Positions 59,701 through 64,000 of a stretch of 64,000 bases of DNA are shown here, in pieces. The translations under genes were made by a program, and so were the position numbers. The stretch lies in assembly GCF_016757755.1 (NCBI RefSeq), contig NZ_CP068437.1, positions 620,001 to 684,000 of the forward strand. Reading direction: 5' to 3'. Below the pieces are notes generated by a model, which was not told where the DNA came from, did no database searches, and saw only the letters and a list, made by a program, of their open reading frames with translations. Position 1 is the first letter of the stretch; each line of letters opens with the position of its first letter. This DNA comes from Shewanella sp. KX20019. Its GTDB lineage: Bacteria; Pseudomonadota; Gammaproteobacteria; Enterobacterales; Shewanellaceae.

Positions 59701-60796
59701 GTATGGGGGTAAAGATTGGCGGTTTGGTGGTTCTAAAGCATACCATGAAGGACACATGCCAACCCCGGCAGAAATTGGAGCGTTAGCAACAACAGGGAAG
59801 GCAACAAATTCAGGGAAAAGCGACTACCTAACAGGGTTTTATGTTGGGGGTGGCAAAGAGCTTCCTAATTATTTTGGTGCTGGCCGTGGGAAGCTTCAAA
59901 TGCTTACAACGCCTTCATGGGGTTGGGCTGATACTCTTTGGCTAAGTAGTTATAGCGGAAGTGATGTAAAGCTTAGTAACCAACTTGTAATCAGTAAAGT
60001 TGGGAAGAGCATTGGTTTCAGGCAACAGAATTATGATTCTAAAACTTGGGGCGCAATTAATGAAATTTATCACACTGGACACAAGCCAACTTATGCCGAT
60101 GTTGGCGCTTTAGCGGCGGGTGGTAAAGCGGTTGATGCTGACAAGGTTGATGGTATCCAGGGCGCTTCATTAATGCGTTCTGATGCTGATGATACGTTTA
60201 CTGGAAAGATCATTTCAGGGAATCGTGGCAATGGTTTTTATGGCGTTTATGACTCCAAGAAAACCCAAAATATTTGGAGCATGGGAACCGCTTATCCTGG
60301 TGATCCGGCGGGTACGAACTTTGGCAAGTCCTATGGCTTTGGTTACAAGCACACAACCAATACGTTTGGTGGAACCATGGCCGGGGGGCATCAAATTGTA
60401 TTTACAGAAAATGGTAATCCTGGTTGTTCAATCGGCCTTGCTGGCGGCTTCTGGTCCCGTCAAAACATCACCGCTTATTCTGATATTCGCGTAAAAACCA
60501 ACATTGAAAAAATCCCCAATGCACTTGAAAAAGTGATGAGCCTTGGCGGCTATACCTTCGATAGAACTGATGTTCAAGATGAAGATGGTAAGCCTTTCCG
60601 CCAAACAGGCGTAATTGCTCAAGAAGTACAGAAAGTTCTTCCTGAAGCGGTTACAGGCGGCATTACAGATGATGATCATTTATCTGTTGCCTATGGGAAT
60701 ATGATTGGCTTGCTTATCGAGGCTATCAAAGAGCAACAAATTCAAATTGAGGCATTGAAGAATGGGAACACCAACAGGGAAAATATCAGCAAGTGA
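56774..60796 (+). CDS. Long tail fibre with S74 chaperone domain
   Basis: 1340-aa fibre. An N-terminal attachment region (MDINDRLKEVVERSERSSTKL) leads to an Ala/Ser-rich trimeric coiled coil (about 50-440, units like KASQSASKASQTASKTSETN). Beta-rich shaft domains follow with repeated YHxGHKPTYADVGAL motifs. A Peptidase_S74 intramolecular chaperone (from ~1235, SDIRVKTNIEK...GVIAQEVQKVLPEAV) self-cleaves after trimer folding. AAGGA precedes ATG 56774. A 59-bp exact DNA repeat lies within. Confidence 0.9.
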   Translation: MDINDRLKEVVERSERSSTKLDLFVNGDKNAIVKGDKGDYPSLLKISADAEANYTKLDSSVASATASKNAAKTSETNAKASETKSKASQTASNVSQVASKASENKARAWASNPKGTAVEPGKYSALHQATVAKEQAVISTSSAAASKASQSASKASQTASKTSETNALNYKNAANTAKTGADAAKKASEVARDSSKSWATSDTPPATGLKSSKVYATEAKTSAAGAVTAKNASVVAQRASEDARNKSKASQTASSNTATASAASAVKAKAYAENDEGKAVEAGKYSAKHWAAKSSTSASSSSTSAIASAASAKTSSDKSNLSGASAQNSEKERKASEAAKTASVSAKNDSVTAMNKSKEWATRNDGKPVEGTLYSAKKYATDAAGSANSAKASQSASKASQTASKTSETNAGKSNAAATVANTAAQKAKTDAQAANTAAQKAKTDAQNALKNKFDKSGGKITGVTTVDSSDPTPLHVRRNSSDSNISISFQGKTLPPKYFGLGASGKLKFGDTQDINGQGFDIYHEGRKPTYAEIASKPAITLSNTSIGRMVSGKQGFQLEYGSTETQTYRFESDYWRLYAGSSKIVSTAATAVREVLKVKYDGTVYSHGKIVIDGAGRVPWAVLKDVPAVASRWPSWGEVTGKPGVISFVKNLATTDKLNNIIITGWYDNPSNATASTTNNYPTGQAGWLEVWNNSASQVYQRYQTYSPSNQVWTRNRYNNAWSSWARLAKSGESYTKAQGDARFINKSSEAKYFLKTGGTLTGNVSVSTAGEGIFRVDAGTNKNVSLYLTEDNRNHGAYIRYQGLDNNATYFGTRNGNVDIPFMSIPRGTNAPTFVGTPKVGSNAIYHKGNKPTWADVGGNSYIKTTDSSHLQIASGKWIRAASDSTGFIPSKAATGASSQSFIGTSSWWFKETWANTHKGGNVDVTSNVSGKVVKAKSSASTYGLQINGAGTYSELVPITKDGVEQWSYALRWYGGKDWRFGGSKAYHEGHMPTPAEIGALATTGKATNSGKSDYLTGFYVGGGKELPNYFGAGRGKLQMLTTPSWGWADTLWLSSYSGSDVKLSNQLVISKVGKSIGFRQQNYDSKTWGAINEIYHTGHKPTYADVGALAAGGKAVDADKVDGIQGASLMRSDADDTFTGKIISGNRGNGFYGVYDSKKTQNIWSMGTAYPGDPAGTNFGKSYGFGYKHTTNTFGGTMAGGHQIVFTENGNPGCSIGLAGGFWSRQNITAYSDIRVKTNIEKIPNALEKVMSLGGYTFDRTDVQDEDGKPFRQTGVIAQEVQKVLPEAVTGGITDDDHLSVAYGNMIGLLIEAIKEQQIQIEALKNGNTNRENISK
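57215..57273 (+). repeat. 59-bp direct repeat, left copy, in the fibre gene
   Basis: Identical to 57947-58005, 732 bp apart and in frame (732 = 3 x 244). Recombination would delete or duplicate 244 residues of coiled coil. Confidence 0.92.
57947..58005 (+). repeat. 59-bp direct repeat, right copy, in the fibre gene
   Basis: Identical to 57215-57273; encodes the second ASQSASKASQTASKTSETN unit. Confidence 0.92.
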
Positions 60797-61640
60797 TATA
60801 AATAAAGAGTTGGGACGGTCAACATCAGCTTCTTTCAATTTAAATGATGGGGCAGTTCGAGCATTAGCCAACAAGCCTGGAAGCGGAAAAACTATTTCAT
60901 TTGGAGATTTAAGAGGCAAACAGGCCCTTTATCGAAAAACATTAACTAAAAGTTTAAACAACGTAAAACTTATTGATCAAATTCCTTCAGCAAATCGTTC
61001 AGCAACAACCATTGAAGTAACCATAAATTCAGGCGTTTATATTCGTTCAACATCGACAGGAACCCCGGCACTTAACATTTCCGGGTTTCCTGGACACGTA
61101 ACGATAAAGCTAATTAATAAAGGTTACATCATAGGGCGTGGTGGCAATGGTGGTGGTGGCGGAAGGAATGGGCATACAGGCGGATATGGTGGCGGCGGTG
61201 GTGGCACGGCACTTTATGCGAGGAATATTGTTCATCTTCATAACAGTGGAACAATTGGGGGCGGTGGCAAAGGTGGTAATGGCGGCAATGCCTTTGCAAA
61301 GAATCCAGCGGCCAAAGGTCAAAAGTTAGTAATAGCTGGCGGCGGTGGCGGCGGTGGTGGTGCTGGCGGTGGCAGTGGTGGCGGTGGTGGCGCTGGCATG
61401 AATGGTGGCACATCAGGGAAAGGTGGTGGTGGTGGTTCGGCTACTGGCGGCGGCGGTGGGGGTGCTAGAGGATCATTTAAATATTGCAGCAAATCATCAA
61501 AAGGTGGTTGTGTCGCGTATGCATACAACTATGCAGTAAATGGGGCGAAAGGTGGCGGCATGGGCAGCGGGAAAGCCATTGATGGCGGTGGAAAAGTCGC
61601 AGTCAAAGCAACAGGTAAAATATACGGAGCTAGATCATGA
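60762..61640 (+). CDS. Glycine-rich adhesin-like tail protein
   Basis: 292-aa protein. The N-terminus KISASDINKELG and NDGAVRALANKPG-ISFGDLRGK is a common phage minor-tail module. A beta region is followed by at least five polyglycine tracts (residues ~125-235 and 265-285), like the polyglycine sandwich of gp38-type adhesins. It overlaps the fibre gene by 35 bp and may sit at the fibre tip to set host range. Confidence 0.72.
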   Translation: MGTPTGKISASDINKELGRSTSASFNLNDGAVRALANKPGSGKTISFGDLRGKQALYRKTLTKSLNNVKLIDQIPSANRSATTIEVTINSGVYIRSTSTGTPALNISGFPGHVTIKLINKGYIIGRGGNGGGGGRNGHTGGYGGGGGGTALYARNIVHLHNSGTIGGGGKGGNGGNAFAKNPAAKGQKLVIAGGGGGGGGAGGGSGGGGGAGMNGGTSGKGGGGGSATGGGGGGARGSFKYCSKSSKGGCVAYAYNYAVNGAKGGGMGSGKAIDGGGKVAVKATGKIYGARS

Positions 61641-62392
61641 AAATTGTTGTTCTTCTTAGTGGCATTGATTCATTAATTGCCAAGAAAAAAATTGAAATTG
61701 ATTATCCTGATGCTGAAATTGTTAGTGTTTATTATGACTATGGGCAACCTTTCAAAGATAACGATCTCGCAAGCCTTCCTGATGATGTTGAAGTTAGAAA
61801 ATTTGACCTGGCCCCGGATTTATACCCTGGTGGCGTGTCTGATGTTAACGGAAGGAATATGGCGGCAATTACTTTATCTTGCCAATGGTATCAGCCGGAT
61901 ATGATCGTTTGTGGCTTCCTTTATGATGAACAGGGAAGCTATAAAGATGATGATATTATTTTTTGTAATTTAATGGGCCGTATTTTACAGCGAATATATA
62001 ACAAGCCAATAAAAGTAACATCACCATTTTTTGAAATGCGGGCAACAAAATCTGAAGCTATTGAATGGGCTTTATGTAATGGCTTTACAATAGATGATTT
62101 AACAAGAACAGTTTCTTGTATGTTTGTTGAAGAAGTTGGCCATCAATGCGGAACGTGTTTTAAATGTTTCACACGTTATATGGCGTTTTTATATAACGGC
62201 ATTGATGTTTATAAACAATATCAAAATCATCCATTTTCAAAAGCTGAAAATCTAAATAATGTTTTTGATCGCGTTTCTAACAGTGATTATATATACACGG
62301 AAGCAATGAGATATTTTTTAAAGTTAAGTGATGAATATGATGTTGCATTTGCTCTTAGTTCAAGGTCAATTAATAACTATTTGAAAAAATAG
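61637..62392 (+). CDS. QueC-like PP-loop protein with altered ATP motif
   Basis: 251-aa relative of QueC, the ATP-dependent enzyme that makes 7-cyano-7-deazaguanine (preQ0). Matching segments: VYYDYGQPF (31-39), NGRNM (71-75), SPFFEMRATKSEAIEWA (129-145) and the zinc site C161-x9-C171-x2-C174-x2-C177. The PP-loop SGGxDS is shortened to SGIDS (8-12), so ATP chemistry may be changed. The C-terminal ~55 residues exceed QueC. ATGA-coupled to the adhesin gene and placed inside the tail operon, with no QueD or QueE in view. Confidence 0.75.
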   Translation: MKIVVLLSGIDSLIAKKKIEIDYPDAEIVSVYYDYGQPFKDNDLASLPDDVEVRKFDLAPDLYPGGVSDVNGRNMAAITLSCQWYQPDMIVCGFLYDEQGSYKDDDIIFCNLMGRILQRIYNKPIKVTSPFFEMRATKSEAIEWALCNGFTIDDLTRTVSCMFVEEVGHQCGTCFKCFTRYMAFLYNGIDVYKQYQNHPFSKAENLNNVFDRVSNSDYIYTEAMRYFLKLSDEYDVAFALSSRSINNYLKK

Positions 62393-62413
62393 TTTTATTT
62401 TATTCTAAACAAT

Positions 62414-62441
62414 GAGGGGCCGCATTTAGCGGCTTTTTTTT
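62414..62441 (+). terminator. SD-hairpin-U-tract leader of the NAMPT-like gene
   Basis: GAGGGG (62414-62419), stem GCCGC-ATTTA-GCGGC (62419-62433), T8, then ATG 62442. Confidence 0.66.
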
Positions 62442-63638
62442 ATGATATTAAATGGCGATTTTTTCAAGGCTGGAAACCATAGGCTTAAAACTGATGTTGA
62501 AGAAGTTCAATTTTATTTTGAAGTTAGAAACAAAGAAACGTTAATTGTTGGCATTAATCATCTAGTATCAAAACTAAAAGAAAAAGTTACCCATGATGAA
62601 ATAAATAATTCATTGCGATTTGCTACTTATAACACTTTGCCATGGGAACGCATCATTGAAAAATATGATGGTTATCTTCCAATTGAAATAAAAGCAGTTG
62701 AAGAAGGCACACTTGTTCAACCAAGAACACCGTTCTTAACTATCAATATAAAAGATCCTGAATTCTTTTGGTTAGGCACTCACATTGAAACCTTCATTTT
62801 CAAATCAATTTATCCCGCTTCAACTATTGCAACACGATGCTTGAACATCAAAAATTTCTTGTTGAAATATGGGATTGAACACTTTGGGCAGTATGGCGGG
62901 CGCGGTTATAGGTCCGATGAAGAAGATTCTTTATGTTCGATGGCATATAGCCTGGTTTTTGATTTACAGCCCGCTATGGCTGGCAAGCTTTGGCATTATC
63001 ATCCTGAACATAGGGTTTATGGTGAAACAGTAGCCGGGGAACATAACACTGTTCTTATTTATGGTGAAGATTACATTTTAAGCCAGGTTCAAAAGTATGG
63101 CGGGTTTATTCATTCTGATACATACGATTTTGATAATTTTATCAACAAGCTTCAACAAAATGAAAACCATATTGTTATTGGTCTTGATTCCGGCGATATG
63201 GAAGAAGAAATTTTTAAATGCGCTGAAATGCTTAATGAACGTTTCTTTCATCAAATTATGGATGGCAAGAAATTATTAAATGGATTTTCAATTTGCCAGG
63301 TTAAAAGCGTTTCAAATGAAAGCCTTCAAAGAATTGTTCATAAGATTCATCAATCAGAATGGCATAAATCAAATTTCATTCTTGGTTTAGGTGGCTTTAT
63401 TTGTCATGACACTGATCGTGATGATCAGGGTTTTAATTACCAGGTTTGCGCGGTGAAAATAAATGGAACCTGGGAAGGGCGCGGCAAAACTCCAAAAGAT
63501 ATAAATAAACATTCTATTTCTGGTTATTTTGATGTTGGTGAATCAATTTTGAATCATGGTGTTGTTGGAAACGTTTTAACTTTTCAAGAAATAAAAGAAA
63601 ACGTTAAAAGATATATAAGGAATAATGATGGTAACTGA
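62442..63638 (+). CDS. Nicotinamide phosphoribosyltransferase-like enzyme
   Basis: 398-aa type II phosphoribosyltransferase resembling NAMPT/NadV: EEGTLVQPRTPFLTI (87-101), YGGRGYRS (151-158), GEHNTVLIYGED (199-210), SDTYD (225-229), GLDSGD (247-252) and GLGGF (315-319). By eye the residue matching NAMPT Asp219 is proline (QPAMAG, 176-181), the Arg of IRPDSG is Gly, and QGDGVD is lost. The PRPP frame is kept but the base pocket is altered. The base may not be nicotinamide. It follows the QueC-like gene and precedes a tail gene. Confidence 0.72.
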   Translation: MILNGDFFKAGNHRLKTDVEEVQFYFEVRNKETLIVGINHLVSKLKEKVTHDEINNSLRFATYNTLPWERIIEKYDGYLPIEIKAVEEGTLVQPRTPFLTINIKDPEFFWLGTHIETFIFKSIYPASTIATRCLNIKNFLLKYGIEHFGQYGGRGYRSDEEDSLCSMAYSLVFDLQPAMAGKLWHYHPEHRVYGETVAGEHNTVLIYGEDYILSQVQKYGGFIHSDTYDFDNFINKLQQNENHIVIGLDSGDMEEEIFKCAEMLNERFFHQIMDGKKLLNGFSICQVKSVSNESLQRIVHKIHQSEWHKSNFILGLGGFICHDTDRDDQGFNYQVCAVKINGTWEGRGKTPKDINKHSISGYFDVGESILNHGVVGNVLTFQEIKENVKRYIRNNDGN

Positions 63639-64000
63639 TGCAGAACGTGAAGCTTATGCAAGCTGTAAATCAACAAACGTAACCTTATACACAATCCAAC
63701 TTGATCATTCTTCATTTACAAAACCTTTAAGAATCGTTGCAGATAATGAACCATTAAAAACAACAAAAGATGGCGCTGATATAGAATACCTTCCTTTTTA
63801 TTTTCAAATAACAAGGCCGCCAATTTCTGAAGAACCTGATCCTGTAATTAAAGTAAGCGTTGATAATGTTTCAGGTTATTTAACACCTTACTTTGAAGAT
63901 GCAGCAAAAACACCTGAATTAATAACGTTAACGTTTCGCCCTTACCTTTGGAATGATTCAGGTGATGAAGCAATCATTACTGAATTAAGTGAAATGTCTT
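63628..64000 (+). CDS. DUF1833-like tail protein, cut by the window edge
   Basis: The first 124 residues are visible: VTLYTIQLDHSSFTKPLRIV, EYLPFYFQITRPP and VSVDNVSGYL resemble DUF1833-type tail-tip proteins found after the tape measure in siphophages. AAGGA stands 6 nt before ATG 63628. It overlaps the NAMPT-like stop. The gene continues beyond 64000. Confidence 0.6.
   Translation, partial: MVTDAEREAYASCKSTNVTLYTIQLDHSSFTKPLRIVADNEPLKTTKDGADIEYLPFYFQITRPPISEEPDPVIKVSVDNVSGYLTPYFEDAAKTPELITLTFRPYLWNDSGDEAIITELSEMS

Noticed and set aside
61110..61528. Antisense Pro-, His- or Thr-rich ORFs in the glycine-rich gene
   Set aside because: Low-complexity mirror images of glycine codons.
56774..61640. 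Diversity-generating retroelement acting on the fibre or adhesin
   Set aside because: No reverse transcriptase and no template/variable repeat pair with A-biased differences; the 59-bp repeats are identical.
14617..64000. Mu-like or transposable phage
   Set aside because: No MuA/MuB-type transposase; the packaging genes are lambda GpA/Nu1 type.

Overview
The window looks like the chromosome of a Shewanella-type gammaproteobacterium carrying most of one lambda-like (siphophage-type) prophage. The host assignment rests on the gene set and order at the left: a CPA2 cation antiporter, dsbD-cutA coupled by ATGA, fxsA, tpm, two paralogous porins, tcdA and a DUF3149 micro-protein. It is inferred from sequence alone.

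Layout. (1) 1-14.6 kb is host chromosome, ending in a broken tRNA-Leu fragment and an intact tRNA-Leu(CAA). Between tpm and the first porin are two degenerate tandem-repeat blocks (11-bp and 14-bp units). A 264-bp MITE-like inverted-repeat element lies at 13.58-13.84 kb. (2) 14.7-15.7 kb has no convincing protein gene. It holds the tRNA terminator, a cluster of DnaA-box and GATC sites, a region of about 590 nt packed with perfect hairpins between a promoter-like sequence and a strong terminator (candidate large structured RNA), and a near-consensus CRP site. (3) 15.7-26.2 kb is an AT-rich accessory zone of small rightward units: an H-NS-like protein, an IHF-alpha-like protein, an HsdS-TRD-like protein, HTH proteins, two lipoproteins, a methyltransferase, a BrnQ-type amino-acid transporter and several very small membrane proteins. 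Six of these units start at the same kind of promoter, with an inverted repeat TAGGCC-N5-GGCCTA or a variant of it; in five of them the repeat fills the 17-bp spacer between -35 and -10. (4) 26.2-32.4 kb is a leftward recombination operon: a zinc-ribbon micro-protein, a coiled-coil protein, an HTH/Xis-like protein, a RecB/Cas4-like nuclease, an SF2 helicase, a DUF669 protein, a second HTH/Xis-like protein and a Sak4-like ATPase. (5) 32.6-37.1 kb is the immunity and replication switch: repressor, Cro-like protein, Prim-Pol/helicase, RusA and Q-like antiterminator. (6) 37.2-45 kb holds the endolysin, a leftward TRD-like/HTH pair, a displaced gpZ-like gene, a collagen-like fibre and a large unknown protein. 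(7) 45.6-64 kb is the late morphogenesis operon in lambda order: Nu1, A, W, B, C, D, E, FII-like, U, V, G/GT with a frameshift site, H. It is followed by tail and fibre genes, a glycine-rich adhesin, then a QueC-like and a NAMPT-like gene wedged between tail genes, and a DUF1833-like tail gene cut by the window edge.

How the parts work together. The repressor/Cro pair would set lysis or lysogeny. The leftward operon and the Prim-Pol would replicate and recombine phage DNA. Q would activate late transcription from a promoter near 37.2 kb through a chain of terminator-like hairpins placed just before late genes. The left accessory zone looks like a set of moron units under a shared operator. 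No integrase is visible, so it is either beyond the right edge or absent, and the attachment site cannot be proven.

The strongest candidates for undescribed biology are the structured RNA at 14.98-15.57 kb, the promoter-embedded operator regulon, the QueC-like plus NAMPT-like pair with altered active-site motifs inside a tail operon, the duplicated TRD-like/HTH module, and three late genes whose Shine-Dalgarno is separated from the start codon by a hairpin.
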